A stretch of 64,000 nucleotides of DNA, taken from assembly GCA_902800065.1 (NCBI GenBank), contig CADCDE010000006.1:20110-84109 (forward strand), written 5' to 3'. This document shows positions 16,124-26,041 of this stretch, one piece after another. This DNA is from an uncultured Ruminococcus sp. Lineage in GTDB: Bacteria; Bacillota; Clostridia; Oscillospirales; Acutalibacteraceae. The position numbers and the translations under genes are program-made. The notes beneath the pieces were generated by a model. It saw nothing but the letters and a program-made list of their open reading frames with translations. It was not told where the DNA came from and made no database searches. Numbering within the stretch: position 1 is the stretch's first letter; every line of letters starts with the position of its first letter.

Positions 16124-17179
16124 ATGACAAAAGAGAGCTTTATGGAAATGCTTGAAACGTATATGACAAGTCACAGTGAGTCGGAATTATCGGAAAAGAT
16201 GACCATTGAAAAAGCTGTTGCTTTCTGGCGACTGGCAGTGTGGTTCAGCAAAAATTCCTCAAAAGAACTTGCAGCCGAAAAAATCGGAAAGATACACGAT
16301 TTATTTTTGAAATGTGCCGAGAAAGACCACAAGTATTATTTTTGGAGTGCGGAATGTTCTATGCTGATGGATATGAATTTCAAAAGCAATTCACCATTTG
16401 AAAGAACAGTCGGCGAATATGAACAATTTTCCAAAAACTGCAGAAAAATAAGATTCCGTGATGTAACAGGCAAAGATAAAATGAATAAGAATTTCATCAT
16501 GCTGAAATACGGAATGGATGATTTGTGGGAGCAGGAATGGGGCGGAATATTCTGCAACGTACATATATATACACGTTATATGATGTATCACTGTTACGAC
16601 AAGATGGGTGACAGGTTTTTCAGAGACGGTCTGAAAAACAATGATAACGACAGTCTTTGTGAAGCCTTTGACTGCTATATTGAGGCAGTAAAGTGTTTGA
16701 AATTCCTCGAAAGTAACGGTAAGCTCGCTCAGAATGATACATTTTTCTTTAATGAATTCCACTTCCTTTGTTCACTTACATACGGAAAACTCCTTGAAGT
16801 ATCCTACTTCATTGAAGAAACAGAAACTGCACAGATGTGCTTCAATACACTTCTTTCAAAGAAGTGCTATCTCAGCGATAAATATTACAAGTATATGTTC
16901 AGGCTCTTTGTCAGAGAAGGAAGACCTGACAGGGCTGAAGATTCTCTCAAACTCGGATATATGAAAAAACTCGATGTTATCAAGTCATATAAACAGAATA
17001 TCAACTGCAGAAATGATGTTCTCAAAAAATATAAGCATGAATTGAGAGAGTTTGTCAGTCTGATAAACAGATACTTCGGAAAAACTGAACTTCAGATATT
17101 GGAAGATATTTTTTTCACAACAAATAAAAAAACCGAAAGAGTATTTTTCGGAGATGCCGATATGACAGAGGTTGTCTGA
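16124..17179 (+). CDS. Conserved-looking helical protein of unknown function
   Basis: A 351-residue protein with no signal peptide or membrane helix. ATG 16124 is preferred because GAGGTG lies 7 bases upstream; GTG 16109 is part of that ribosome region. The protein is rich in aromatic and charged residues and appears all-helical. Stretches such as LCEAFDCYIEAVKCLKFLES and AQMCFNTLLSKKCYLSDKYY suggest TPR-like helical pairs, as does GRPDRAEDSLKLGYMKKLDV. A family resembling DUF2225 (zinc-containing, TPR-like) is possible, but the expected N-terminal CxxC motifs are absent. It is monocistronic between the polysaccharide operon and the V-ATPase operon. A short mobile element lies between it and its hairpin terminator. 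Confidence 0.7.
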   Translation: MTKESFMEMLETYMTSHSESELSEKMTIEKAVAFWRLAVWFSKNSSKELAAEKIGKIHDLFLKCAEKDHKYYFWSAECSMLMDMNFKSNSPFERTVGEYEQFSKNCRKIRFRDVTGKDKMNKNFIMLKYGMDDLWEQEWGGIFCNVHIYTRYMMYHCYDKMGDRFFRDGLKNNDNDSLCEAFDCYIEAVKCLKFLESNGKLAQNDTFFFNEFHFLCSLTYGKLLEVSYFIEETETAQMCFNTLLSKKCYLSDKYYKYMFRLFVREGRPDRAEDSLKLGYMKKLDVIKSYKQNINCRNDVLKKYKHELREFVSLINRYFGKTELQILEDIFFTTNKKTERVFFGDADMTEVV

Positions 17180-17188
17180 ATATAATGA

Positions 17189-17322
17189 ACGTGAGTTCGA
17201 TGAAAACGATATTATCATTCTGAGGAGCGACAGCGACGAAGAATCTTTTGAAGATTCCTCACTGCGTTCGGAATGACATACTTCATTTCATCATTGTCAG
17301 AATATTTTTCACGAACTCACGT
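17189..17322. mobile_element. MITE-like element, copy 1 (134 bp)
   Basis: Bounded by perfect 11-bp terminal inverted repeats, ACGTGAGTTCG (17189-17199) and CGAACTCACGT (17312-17322). It is flanked by a direct TAATGA on each side (17183-17188 and 17323-17328), as expected of a target duplication. The inside is a REP-like palindrome (17216-17277) shared with other places in the window. It has no coding capacity. A nearly identical copy lies at 47985-48130. Confidence 0.75.
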
Positions 17323-17331
17323 TAATGAATA

Positions 17332-17374
17332 AAAAGCCGTTGAACTGTAAAAAATATGCAGTTCAACGGCTTTT
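17332..17374 (+). terminator. Hairpin terminator
   Basis: Perfect 16-bp stem (17332-17347 with 17359-17374) ending in TTTT. It probably terminates the 16124-17179 gene, now separated from it by the mobile element. Confidence 0.7.
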
Positions 17375-17426
17375 GGCTATATTACCCAAAAATAATGAAT
17401 AAAATTTTAATATTGGTTTTTAAACA

Positions 17427-17455
17427 TTGATTTTAATCGAAAAATATGGTTTAAT
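17427..17455 (+). promoter_or_regulatory. Promoter of the V-type ATPase operon
   Basis: TTGATT (17427-17432), 17-bp spacer, TTTAAT (17450-17455), about 30 bases before the first start codon. Confidence 0.65.
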
Positions 17456-17485
17456 ATATATATATAAAATGAGGGAGGGTGTTTT

Positions 17486-17797
17486 ATGGCGAGTGAAATT
17501 ATCAAAGCTGTTTTGCAGGTCGAGGAAGAATGTAAACAGAAGGAATCTGAGGCTAAAAAACAGGCTGAGATAAAAAAACAGGAGGCACAAAAAAGTGCTC
17601 AGAAAATTATCGAGGATGCCGAAAAACAGGTCGAGAAAATGCTCGAAGATGACTATTCGGCTATATCCGACAGCAGTACAAGGCAGCTTGAAAAGGAAAA
17701 GCTGAAAACCAAAAAACAATGTGATGAAATATCCGAAAAAGCAAATAAAAATCTCGACAGAGTAACAGGGCTTGTTATCGAAATGCTTACATCATGA
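17486..17797 (+). CDS. V-type ATPase stalk subunit G/H
   Basis: A 103-residue, almost wholly coiled-coil protein that pairs with subunit E in the peripheral stalk linking the catalytic head to the membrane sector. Heptad-like charged repeats run through residues 10-70 (EEECKQKESEAKKQAEIKKQ), followed by a short C-terminal domain. ATG 17486 has GGGAGGG ahead of it. It is the first gene of the operon, 42 bases before subunit I, the place where NtpF/AtpH-type genes usually sit. Sequence identity in this family is low, so the call leans on position and coiled-coil character. Confidence 0.8.
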   Translation: MASEIIKAVLQVEEECKQKESEAKKQAEIKKQEAQKSAQKIIEDAEKQVEKMLEDDYSAISDSSTRQLEKEKLKTKKQCDEISEKANKNLDRVTGLVIEMLTS

Positions 17798-17839
17798 TGT
17801 TTTTTGGAAAAATTTTTTAATAAGTGTGGTGATCATGAT

Positions 17840-19822
17840 TTGTCAAAGATGAAAATGAAGTCTGTGAGGATAATTGCTCTCAAAAAGGACAGAAAAAGGC
17901 TTCTTGAACATCTTCAGAATTCTGCTCTCGTTCATGTAAAGCATACTGACAATGCAGATGAGGGATTTGTCAGAACGGATACCGCTTCACAGCTCAAGCA
18001 GTTTGAAAAAAATGCTGAGCTTATGGAAAAGTGTCTGAAGATACTCGGAAATGTCGCTCCCGAAAAGAAAAGTATCCTTGCAGGTTTGAAGGGCAGACGA
18101 GAGATAGATTCCGATGAAATAGGCGATATCGCCTTACAGGCAGGTAAAATAATAGGTATATGCAAGAAGATAGTCAAGCTCGATTCTCAGATAACCGATA
18201 ATATTTCCGAACAGGCAAGGATAAAAACCTCTCTTGCACAGCTTGAGGTATGGAAAAAACTTGATATACCGCTCAATACGGGTGATGTTGGTTCAATGGC
18301 TGTCTTTATAGGTACCTTCCCGAAGGAATATGATGAGCAGTCGCTTTCGGAAACGATTGCCGAAAAAGCTCCCGAACTTATTTTTGAAGTTGAAATAGTA
18401 TATTCTTCGTCAAATATAACGAGTGCTGTTATATACACACCAAAAAAACAAAAGGATAAAGCTGATGTGACTCTGCGTGGAATGGGATTCGTGAGACCTC
18501 TTAATCCGACTTCTAAAATTCCTGCTGATAAATCAAAGAGGCTTTTCAAAAAAAGTGTTGATCTCAGGGCGAAAAATGAGGAATTGCGTGATGAAATAGC
18601 AAAATATGCCGAATACCGTGATAATATCCGTGATACTCTCGATTACTTTGAACTTCGTGCTGAAAAATACAGGGTAATATCAGAGCTTGACCAATCGGAA
18701 CATATATTTGTACTCAACGGATATATTCCGGAAGATGACTGCCAAAAACTTGAAGAAGTATGTAAAAAAATACCGTCAGCTATAATTGAGTTTGAGGAAG
18801 CTGATGAAAATGCACCGGTAAAGCTGAAAAACAATAAATTTGCCGAACCAGCAGAAAGCATTGTTACAATGTATTCTCCCCCGTCACATGATGACATAGA
18901 CCCTACACCGATACTTGCATTTTTCTTTTATTTCTTTTTCGGAATGATGTTCTCGGATGCAGGATACGGACTTTTGCTTGTCATTGCAACGGCTGTTGGG
19001 CTGAAAGTTCTGAAACCCGATAAACCTATGCGTAATAATCTGAAACTTTTCCAATATTGCGGTATCTCAACGATATTCTGGGGACTTATCTTCGGAAGCG
19101 TATTCGGAGATGCACCTGTTGTATTCTACAAGCTGTTCACGGGTAATGAAATTACAATGAAACAGCTTATGCCTTGGATGCTCGATACACAAAAGGATGC
19201 TTTATTTATAATGATAATGTCGATAGGCTTTGGACTTGTCCATGTACTTGTCGGAATGGGCTGTAAATTCTATGTATGCCTGAGGCAGAAAAAATATATG
19301 GAAGCGTTCTGTGATACGGGCTTATGGATGCTGATGCTGATAGGCTTTGCAATATTGGCGGCAGGAATGGCTGTAAGTCATGTGCTTGTCTATATAGGTG
19401 CAGGGATTGCAATTGCCTGTGCAGTCGGTCTTATACTCACACAGGGCAGAGAGAAAAAGGGTATTTTCGGTAAATTAATAGGCGGTGTAGCGTCACTTTA
19501 TGACATTACAAGCTATGTTAGCGACCTGTTGAGCTATTCAAGACTTCTTGCACTCGGTCTTACAACGGGTGTAATGGCTCAGGTGTTCAATATGCTCTCA
19601 ACTCTTATGGGTAAGAACATTATAGGCATTATCTTTATGATAGTTATATTCCTTGCAGGTCATGCTATTACAATAGGTCTTAATGCACTCGGCTCTTATG
19701 TACATACAATGCGTCTGCAGTATGTCGAAATGTTCAGCAAATTCTATGAGGGCGGCGGAAAGGCTTTTGAACCGTTCTCTCTCAAAACAAAGAATTTTAA
19801 AATCAAAAATACAGATGAATAA
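17840..19822 (+). CDS. V-type ATPase subunit I (a subunit)
   Basis: A 660-residue membrane subunit that forms the ion half-channels next to the proteolipid ring. I chose TTG 17840, giving MSKMKMKSVRIIALKKDR, as relatives begin this way and GGTGAT lies just upstream; TTG 17804 is a longer option. The N-terminal half is a soluble arm with coiled coils. The C-terminal half has seven to eight membrane helices, beginning at DPTPILAFFFYFFFGMMFSD. The conserved YDITSYVSDLLSYSRLLALGL stretch (seen here as ITSYVSDLLSYSRLLALGL) holds the essential arginine facing the ring. The closing LGSYVHTMRLQYVEMFSKFY and GGGKAFEPF are typical. Confidence 0.95.
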   Translation: MSKMKMKSVRIIALKKDRKRLLEHLQNSALVHVKHTDNADEGFVRTDTASQLKQFEKNAELMEKCLKILGNVAPEKKSILAGLKGRREIDSDEIGDIALQAGKIIGICKKIVKLDSQITDNISEQARIKTSLAQLEVWKKLDIPLNTGDVGSMAVFIGTFPKEYDEQSLSETIAEKAPELIFEVEIVYSSSNITSAVIYTPKKQKDKADVTLRGMGFVRPLNPTSKIPADKSKRLFKKSVDLRAKNEELRDEIAKYAEYRDNIRDTLDYFELRAEKYRVISELDQSEHIFVLNGYIPEDDCQKLEEVCKKIPSAIIEFEEADENAPVKLKNNKFAEPAESIVTMYSPPSHDDIDPTPILAFFFYFFFGMMFSDAGYGLLLVIATAVGLKVLKPDKPMRNNLKLFQYCGISTIFWGLIFGSVFGDAPVVFYKLFTGNEITMKQLMPWMLDTQKDALFIMIMSIGFGLVHVLVGMGCKFYVCLRQKKYMEAFCDTGLWMLMLIGFAILAAGMAVSHVLVYIGAGIAIACAVGLILTQGREKKGIFGKLIGGVASLYDITSYVSDLLSYSRLLALGLTTGVMAQVFNMLSTLMGKNIIGIIFMIVIFLAGHAITIGLNALGSYVHTMRLQYVEMFSKFYEGGGKAFEPFSLKTKNFKIKNTDE

Positions 19823-19844
19823 ATTTATTGGAGGTAATTTTATT

Positions 19845-20318
19845 ATGGGTATGATATATACAATCATTGGTATCGCAATAGCAACAGTTCTTGCAGGCAT
19901 AGGCTCTGCAAAGGGTGTCGGTGCAGCAGCACAGGCTTCTATGGGAGTTCTTTCTGAGGATTCCTCGATGTTCGGTAAAATGCTCGTTCTTACACTTCTC
20001 CCTGGTACACAGGGACTCTACGGCTTTATTGTAGCATTCCTTATGCTTATCGGTGCAGGCGTTCTCGGCGGCGGTGACGTTATCACATGGCAGCAGGGTA
20101 TGGCTTATCTCGGTGCTTCACTTTCAGTCGGCATAGGCGGTCTTGTATCGGGTATTGCTCAGGGTAAGGCTGCTGTTGCTGGTATCAGTATGTGTGCAAA
20201 GGATGAAAAGAATTTCTCAAAGGCTATGGTTTCAATAACACTCGTTGAAATTTATGCACTTCTTGCTTTCATCGTTTCACTTCTTACAGTTATCTCTATC
20301 CCGAATATTAAATTCTGA
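19845..20318 (+). CDS. V-type ATPase subunit K (proteolipid ring)
   Basis: A 157-residue proteolipid with four membrane helices that forms the rotating ion-binding ring. ATG 19845 with GGAGG upstream is used; the longer open frame upstream overlaps subunit I. The ion site matches Enterococcus hirae NtpK: LLPGTQGLYGF carries the Leu, Thr, Gln and Tyr ligands, VSGIAQGKAA carries the second Gln, and SITLVEIYALL carries the essential Glu in helix 4. The first hairpin has Gln where a second carboxylate would be, as in Na+-type rings with one Glu per four helices. Na+ specificity is inferred. Confidence 0.95.
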   Translation: MGMIYTIIGIAIATVLAGIGSAKGVGAAAQASMGVLSEDSSMFGKMLVLTLLPGTQGLYGFIVAFLMLIGAGVLGGGDVITWQQGMAYLGASLSVGIGGLVSGIAQGKAAVAGISMCAKDEKNFSKAMVSITLVEIYALLAFIVSLLTVISIPNIKF

Positions 20319-20336
20319 TAAAAAGGTGTTGATTAC

Positions 20337-20921
20337 ATGAGCAGCGGAGAAAAAATAATTGCCGAGATTCGTCATGAATGTGATGAAAAAATATCTGCGA
20401 TAAATGCCGAAACGGAAGATGTCTGTGCTTCGATAATCGACTCAGCCAAGAAAAAGGCTTCGGATATAACCAAAAACGCTCAGTATAAATTGGAGGAGCA
20501 GTCATCAAAGCTCCTGAAAGCACATCAGAGCAAATGTGAGCTTGAAAAGAGAAATATGCTTCTGAAAGCACGCAGACAGGAGATAGACAATGCAGTCGAG
20601 CATATTCTTGACCATATGACAGGTCTTCCTTCTAAAGTTTATTTTGAACTTGTATATAAACTTGCAGTAACCTCTGATATAAAAGACGGTACGGTATATC
20701 TCAATTCAAAGGATTTAAAGAGACTCCCGAAAAACTTTCAGGAGAGACTTGCGGAATCGGGAATGAATGTGACGATTTCGGATACTCCCGATGAAAGCAT
20801 TGAAAGCGGTTTTATACTCAAAAACGGTGACATTGAGGAAAATCTGAGCTTTTCTTCGATAATAGCCGAAAAACGTGAGGAAATAGAAGATTTGATAAGC
20901 AGAGAGCTTTTTAAAGATTAA
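20337..20921 (+). CDS. V-type ATPase subunit E
   Basis: A 194-residue peripheral-stalk subunit. The N-terminal half is a long charged helix (IAEIRHECDEKISAINAETE) that coils with the G/H subunit. The C-terminal half is a globular alpha/beta domain (LVYKLAVTSDIKDGTVYLN, then SGFILKNGDIEENLSFSSII) that caps the catalytic head. The start ATG 20337 has AAGGTG upstream. It lies 18 bases after subunit K and 12 before subunit C, in the standard order for NtpE/AtpE. Confidence 0.92.
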   Translation: MSSGEKIIAEIRHECDEKISAINAETEDVCASIIDSAKKKASDITKNAQYKLEEQSSKLLKAHQSKCELEKRNMLLKARRQEIDNAVEHILDHMTGLPSKVYFELVYKLAVTSDIKDGTVYLNSKDLKRLPKNFQERLAESGMNVTISDTPDESIESGFILKNGDIEENLSFSSIIAEKREEIEDLISRELFKD

Positions 20922-20933
20922 AGGAGGAGTTTT

Positions 20934-21899
20934 ATGGAATACGAATTTTCTATCGGTTCTGTAAGGGCAAGAGAAAAAAAATTGCTCTCATCCTCTGATA
21001 TCGACCAGATGCTTACCATGCAGACTGAAAAAGACCTTGTCAGATTCCTCAAGGACAAGGGCTTCGGTGACGGAGAAAATATAGATTCCGTTATTGAAAG
21101 CAATACCGAAAATATGTGGAAATATATCAGGGGAATCGCCCCCGATATGAATTTATTCGAGCCGTTCTTCATACAGAATGACATACACAATTTAAAGACA
21201 GTCATAAAAGGCACCATGTCCGACAGGGATTATGAAAATTTATTTATAACTCCCTGCACGATAGATACAGGGCTGCTTGTAAAGACTGTCGAAAACGGAA
21301 GATTTGATAAGCTGCCCGAATGGCTAGGAAATGCCGCCGAAAGTGCATATACACTTTTGGCTGAAACAAAGGATTCACGCCTGAGTGATGCTGTCATAGA
21401 CAGGGCTGTTATGCAGAGACTTCTGCTTGAAGCTAAAAAGTCAAAGTCTGCTTTTATAAGAGAATACATAAACAGAACTGTTTTTTACTCGAATATAAAA
21501 ATAGCTTTGAGAGCGGCTAAAAATAACTGTACAGATAACTATCTTGAACAGGCATTATGCGAATGTGACGGGATAGATGTCAAAGCTGTTATAAAAAATA
21601 CAGTTCAGGGCAGTGAAAATCTTATCAAATATCTTGAAAAGACAGATTCATATAACTGTAAAAAGGCTATGGAGATATATAAAAAATCTCCGTCGGAGTT
21701 TGAAAAATTTGTTGACAACGGTACAATGGAGCTTGCAAGGGAATTGTGCAGACATTCCTGTTCGGGTGCAGAGCCGTTGCTGGGATATTATACAGCCTGT
21801 GAATACGATAGAAAACTCGTAAATATAATAGCAGGCGGTATCAAAACCAAAACTCCCGCTGATAAAATAAAAGAAAGGCTGCGTATCATCTATGGTTAA
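20934..21899 (+). CDS. V-type ATPase subunit C (d-type)
   Basis: A 321-residue, all-helical funnel-shaped subunit that joins the central rotor shaft to the proteolipid ring. The N-terminal YEFSIGSVRAREKKLLSSSD and repeated DxxNLKTVIKG-type segments (HNLKTVIKG) are family marks. The C-terminal CEYDRKLVNIIAGGIKTKTP is the usual closing motif of NtpC. GGAGG precedes ATG 20934. Its last 8 bases overlap the start of subunit F, so the two are probably translationally coupled. Confidence 0.93.
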   Translation: MEYEFSIGSVRAREKKLLSSSDIDQMLTMQTEKDLVRFLKDKGFGDGENIDSVIESNTENMWKYIRGIAPDMNLFEPFFIQNDIHNLKTVIKGTMSDRDYENLFITPCTIDTGLLVKTVENGRFDKLPEWLGNAAESAYTLLAETKDSRLSDAVIDRAVMQRLLLEAKKSKSAFIREYINRTVFYSNIKIALRAAKNNCTDNYLEQALCECDGIDVKAVIKNTVQGSENLIKYLEKTDSYNCKKAMEIYKKSPSEFEKFVDNGTMELARELCRHSCSGAEPLLGYYTACEYDRKLVNIIAGGIKTKTPADKIKERLRIIYG

Positions 21900-22215
21900 G
21901 AATATTGCCGTGATAGGCGACAGTGAAAGCATCAAGGGCTTCGGTGCAGTGGGCATAGATATGTTTATATGCGATGAGCCTTTTGAATCGGGTAATTTGT
22001 TCAAGAGAATTGCAGAAAGCGATGACTATGCAATAATATATATGACAGAGGAATTATTTGAGCTTTCGACAAAGGAAAGAAGCAAATTTGCCGAAAGGAC
22101 TGTTCCGGCAGTTATACCTATACCGTCAGCAGGCGGTAACAAGGGTATTGGTCAGAAAAGACTGTCAATGTTCGTTGAACAGGCTGTCGGTTCGGATATT
22201 CTCTTTGGAAATTGA
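21892..22215 (+). CDS. V-type ATPase subunit F
   Basis: A 107-residue Rossmann-like subunit of the central shaft. The N-terminal [19 protein letters not shown] is the signature of NtpG/AtpF. The central [12 protein letters not shown] and the [20 protein letters not shown] segment, followed by the C-terminal helix, are also typical. The gene begins inside the end of subunit C and runs almost to subunit A, in normal operon order. Confidence 0.93.
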   Translation: MVKNIAVIGDSESIKGFGAVGIDMFICDEPFESGNLFKRIAESDDYAIIYMTEELFELSTKERSKFAERTVPAVIPIPSAGGNKGIGQKRLSMFVEQAVGSDILFGN

Positions 22216-22226
22216 GGTGTTTATAT

Positions 22227-23993
22227 TTGACAAACGGAATTATTACAAAGGTTGCGGGACCTCTCGTTATAGCCGAGGGTATGCGTAATGCGAATATGTT
22301 TGACGTTGTAAGGGTAAGCAAGGAAAGACTTATCGGTGAGATAATCGAAATGCACGGTGATAAAGCGTCGATACAGGTCTATGAGGAAACCTCCGGACTC
22401 GGTCCGGGTGAAATAGTAGAGTCTACCGGAGCACCGCTTTCGGTTGAACTCGGTCCGGGACTTATCGGTGCAATTTATGACGGTATACAAAGACCGCTGA
22501 ATGAAATCATGAAGGTTGCAGGAAACAGCCTTAAAAGAGGCGTTGAAGTGCCTTCACTTGACCACAATAAAAAATGGCATTTTGTGCCGACAGCCAAAAA
22601 AGGTGCTGAACTCGTTTCGGGTGATGTAATAGGTACTGTCAAGGAAACCAATGCCGTACTTCATAAAATTCTCGTTCCGAATGGCGTAAAGGGTAAAGTA
22701 ACAGACATCAAAGAGGGAGATTTTACAATTGATGAAACAGTTGCTGTTCTTGACGATAACGGTAAGAAAAATAATATCAAAATGGCAGTAAAATGGCCTG
22801 TCCGTGTCGGCAGACCATATAAGAGAAAGCTCTCTCCGGATATTCTTCTGACAACAGGTCAGAGAACTATTGACACACTTTTCCCGATTGCAAAGGGCGG
22901 TGTTGCGGCAGTTCCCGGACCTTTCGGCTCGGGCAAGACAGTCGTACAGCATCAGCTTGCAAAGTGGGCAGCAGCCGATATTATCGTATATATAGGCTGT
23001 GGTGAGCGTGGAAATGAAATGACAGACGTTCTCAACGAATTTCCAGAACTGAAAGACCCACGTACGGGCAATTCGCTTATGGAAAGAACTGTTCTTATTG
23101 CAAATACTTCTGATATGCCTGTTGCAGCCCGTGAAGCATCTATTTACACAGGTATAACGATTGCGGAGTATTTCCGTGACATGGGCTTTACTGTGGCACT
23201 TATGGCTGATTCTACTTCACGATGGGCTGAGGCTCTCCGTGAAATGTCCGGACGACTTGAAGAAATGCCTGGTGAAGAAGGTTATCCCGCATATCTCGGA
23301 AGCCGTCTTGCACAGTTCTATGAAAGAGCAGGTCGTGTACTTGTCAACGGAAGCGATGAAAAAGAGGGTGCATTGTCGGTTATTGGTGCAGTATCACCTC
23401 CGGGCGGTGACATTTCCGAACCTGTTTCACAGGCAACTCTCCGTATAGTAAAGGTATTCTGGGGACTTGACGCAAATCTTGCATATAAAAGACATTTCCC
23501 GGCTATCAACTGGCTGACAAGTTATTCACTCTATACAGACCAGCTTGAAGAATGGTTTTCGGAAAACGCTTCAAAGGACTTTATGCAGCTTCGTGGCAGA
23601 TTGATGTCACTCTTACAGGACGAATCCGAATTGCAGGAAATAGTAAATCTTGTCGGAATGGACGCACTTTCTCCGACAGACAGACTTAAGCTTGAAACAG
23701 CCCGTTCAATTCGTGAGGACTATCTCCATCAGAATGCTTTTGACTCGGTGGATACATATACATCTCTCAAGAAGCAGGTGCTTATGATGAGAGCGATACT
23801 TCTTTGCTATGATAAATCCGTTGAGGCTCTCAAGGACGGTGCAGACACTGATTTATTGATAGGAATGTCAGTTCGTGAACGTGTCGGAAGATTTAAGTAT
23901 GAAGAAGAAACGAACATAGACAGGGAATTTGAATCTATAAGTGCAATGCTTGAAAAGGAAATAAAGGATGTACTTGAAAGGAGTGAGGACTGA
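22227..23993 (+). CDS. V-type ATPase catalytic subunit A
   Basis: A 588-residue catalytic subunit that hydrolyses or makes ATP in the head. I use TTG 22227 with GAGGTG upstream, giving [19 protein letters not shown], which matches relatives; TTG 22212 would extend it by five codons. Motifs are the Walker [18 protein letters not shown] near residue 230, the A-type insertion domain ([19 protein letters not shown]), the [20 protein letters not shown] catalytic block with GEEGYPAYL, and [16 protein letters not shown]. It shares one base with subunit B. Confidence 0.97.
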   Translation: MTNGIITKVAGPLVIAEGMRNANMFDVVRVSKERLIGEIIEMHGDKASIQVYEETSGLGPGEIVESTGAPLSVELGPGLIGAIYDGIQRPLNEIMKVAGNSLKRGVEVPSLDHNKKWHFVPTAKKGAELVSGDVIGTVKETNAVLHKILVPNGVKGKVTDIKEGDFTIDETVAVLDDNGKKNNIKMAVKWPVRVGRPYKRKLSPDILLTTGQRTIDTLFPIAKGGVAAVPGPFGSGKTVVQHQLAKWAAADIIVYIGCGERGNEMTDVLNEFPELKDPRTGNSLMERTVLIANTSDMPVAAREASIYTGITIAEYFRDMGFTVALMADSTSRWAEALREMSGRLEEMPGEEGYPAYLGSRLAQFYERAGRVLVNGSDEKEGALSVIGAVSPPGGDISEPVSQATLRIVKVFWGLDANLAYKRHFPAINWLTSYSLYTDQLEEWFSENASKDFMQLRGRLMSLLQDESELQEIVNLVGMDALSPTDRLKLETARSIREDYLHQNAFDSVDTYTSLKKQVLMMRAILLCYDKSVEALKDGADTDLLIGMSVRERVGRFKYEEETNIDREFESISAMLEKEIKDVLERSED

Positions 23994-25363
23994 TGCCAAA
24001 GGAATACCGTACAATACGAGAGGTCGCAGGTCCTCTTATGATGGTAAGTGACGTTGAGGGAGTAACATATAATGAGCTTGGTGAGATAGAGCTTCCCAAC
24101 GGGGAGATACGCCGCTGTCAGGTGCTTGAGATAGACGGAAAAAATGCTCTTGTACAGCTTTTTGAATCAGCCGCAGGAATAAACCTTGCACATTCAAAGG
24201 TAAGATTTATCGGACGTTCAATGGAGCTGCCTGTTTCGGGAGATATGCTTTCGAGAGTATTTGACGGTCTGGGAAATCCGATTGATGACGGTCCTGCTAT
24301 AATACCCGAAAAAAGACTTGATATAAACGGTACGCCAATGAATCCCGCTGCAAGGGACTATCCGCAGGAATTCATACAGACGGGTGTTTCTGCCATAGAC
24401 GGTCTTAATACTCTTGTAAGAGGTCAGAAGCTGCCGATATTCTCTGCATCAGGTCTGCCCCATGCACAGCTTGCTGCACAGATAGCAAGACAGGCGGCTG
24501 TCCGTGGAAAAAATGAACAGTTTGCCGTTGTATTTGCGGCAATGGGTATTACTTACGAGGAATCAGAATATTTCGTAAGGTCATTCCGTGAAACAGGTGC
24601 TTTGGACAGGACTGTAATGTTCGTAAACCTTGCGAATGATCCGGCAATAGAAAGAATAGCTACTCCGAGAATGGCACTTACAGCGGCTGAATATCTTGCA
24701 TTTGATATGGGAATGCACGTTCTCGTTATAATGACGGATATTACAAACTATGCTGATGCCTTGCGTGAGGTCTCCGCTGCACGAAAGGAAGTTCCCGGAA
24801 GACGTGGCTATCCCGGATATATGTATACAAACCTTGCAACTCTTTATGAACGTGCGGGAAGACAAAAGGGCAAGAACGGTTCTATTACAATGATACCGAT
24901 ACTCACAATGCCTGAAGATGATAAGACTCATCCTATCCCTGACTTGACAGGTTATATCACAGAGGGACAGATAATATTGAGTCGTGAACTGTACAGAAAG
25001 GGTATCACACCGCCGATAGATGTTCTGCCGTCGCTGTCACGTCTTAAAGATAAAGGCATTGGTGTAGGTCGTACAAGAGAAGACCATGCGGCTACCATGA
25101 ATCAGCTTTTCTCGGCGTATGCGAGAGGCAAGGATGCAAGAGAACTGATGATAGTATTGGGCGAATCAGCATTGACGGATATAGACAAGAAATACGCTGA
25201 ATTTGCGGAGGCTTTTGAGAGGGAATATGTATCCCAGGGATATACGACAAACCGTACTATTGAGGAAACTCTTGATACAGGCTGGAAGCTGCTCCATATA
25301 CTTCCGAGAAGTGAATTAAAGAGAATAAAAGATGATATGCTTGACAAATACTATGGAAAGTAA
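23993..25363 (+). CDS. V-type ATPase regulatory subunit B
   Basis: A 456-residue non-catalytic nucleotide-binding partner of subunit A. In place of a Walker A loop it has [20 protein letters not shown], as in other B subunits. [40 protein letters not shown] and the [11 protein letters not shown] segment are family marks. ATG 23993 overlaps the TGA of subunit A (TGATG), which implies coupled translation and equal supply of A and B. The next gene, subunit D, follows after 12 bases. Confidence 0.97.
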   Translation: MPKEYRTIREVAGPLMMVSDVEGVTYNELGEIELPNGEIRRCQVLEIDGKNALVQLFESAAGINLAHSKVRFIGRSMELPVSGDMLSRVFDGLGNPIDDGPAIIPEKRLDINGTPMNPAARDYPQEFIQTGVSAIDGLNTLVRGQKLPIFSASGLPHAQLAAQIARQAAVRGKNEQFAVVFAAMGITYEESEYFVRSFRETGALDRTVMFVNLANDPAIERIATPRMALTAAEYLAFDMGMHVLVIMTDITNYADALREVSAARKEVPGRRGYPGYMYTNLATLYERAGRQKGKNGSITMIPILTMPEDDKTHPIPDLTGYITEGQIILSRELYRKGITPPIDVLPSLSRLKDKGIGVGRTREDHAATMNQLFSAYARGKDARELMIVLGESALTDIDKKYAEFAEAFEREYVSQGYTTNRTIEETLDTGWKLLHILPRSELKRIKDDMLDKYYGK

Positions 25364-25375
25364 GGTGTTGAGTGT

Positions 25376-26038
25376 ATGGCGATAATGAATGTCAACCCGA
25401 CAAGAATGCAGATGACAAAGCTGAAAAAACAGCTTCAGATTGCAAGGCGTGGACATAAAATGCTCAAGGACAAGCGTGATGAGTTGATGAGACAGTTCAT
25501 AGAGCTTGTCAAGGAGACAAAACAGCTTCGTGAAAAGGTCGAAGCACAGCTTGAAAACTGCAATAATCATTTCATCAATGCAAGTGCGGTTATGAATAAA
25601 AAGGCTTTGGAATCATCCTTGATGTCATCAAAGCATCAGACCGGTGTTGAAGTAGGCTCGAAAAATATAATGAGCGTAGATGTACCGCTGTTTGATTCAG
25701 TGCATGGCAGTGATGATAAAGGCGAAATATTTCCATATGGTTTTGCGTTTACATCGTTTGAACTTGATGATGCTGTAAGCGAGCTTAACAATGTTTTGCC
25801 TGACTTGATAAAATTAGCCGAGATAGAAAAAAGCTGTGAGCTTATGGCAGCGGAAATTGAACGTACAAGAAGGCGTGTAAATTCGCTTGAGCACGTTATG
25901 ATACCAAGATATGAGGAAACCATTAAATACATAGCCATGAAGCTCGAAGAAAATGACCGAAGCAGCCGTACAAGGCTCATGAAGGTAAAGGATATGCTCT
26001 TGGAGAAGGCACACAGTTATTCCGAAAAATATCAGTAA
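25376..26038 (+). CDS. V-type ATPase subunit D
   Basis: A 220-residue coiled-coil rotor subunit, the counterpart of gamma in F-type enzymes. The N-terminal NVNPTRMQMTKLKKQLQIAR and GHKMLKDKRDELMRQFIEL and the C-terminal RTRRRVNSLEHVMIPRYEET are the two long helices that form the shaft, with near-invariant family motifs. It is the last gene of the operon: start ATG 25376 with AAGGTG upstream, and a hairpin terminator directly after the stop. Confidence 0.96.
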   Translation: MAIMNVNPTRMQMTKLKKQLQIARRGHKMLKDKRDELMRQFIELVKETKQLREKVEAQLENCNNHFINASAVMNKKALESSLMSSKHQTGVEVGSKNIMSVDVPLFDSVHGSDDKGEIFPYGFAFTSFELDDAVSELNNVLPDLIKLAEIEKSCELMAAEIERTRRRVNSLEHVMIPRYEETIKYIAMKLEENDRSSRTRLMKVKDMLLEKAHSYSEKYQ

Positions 26039-26041
26039 ATA

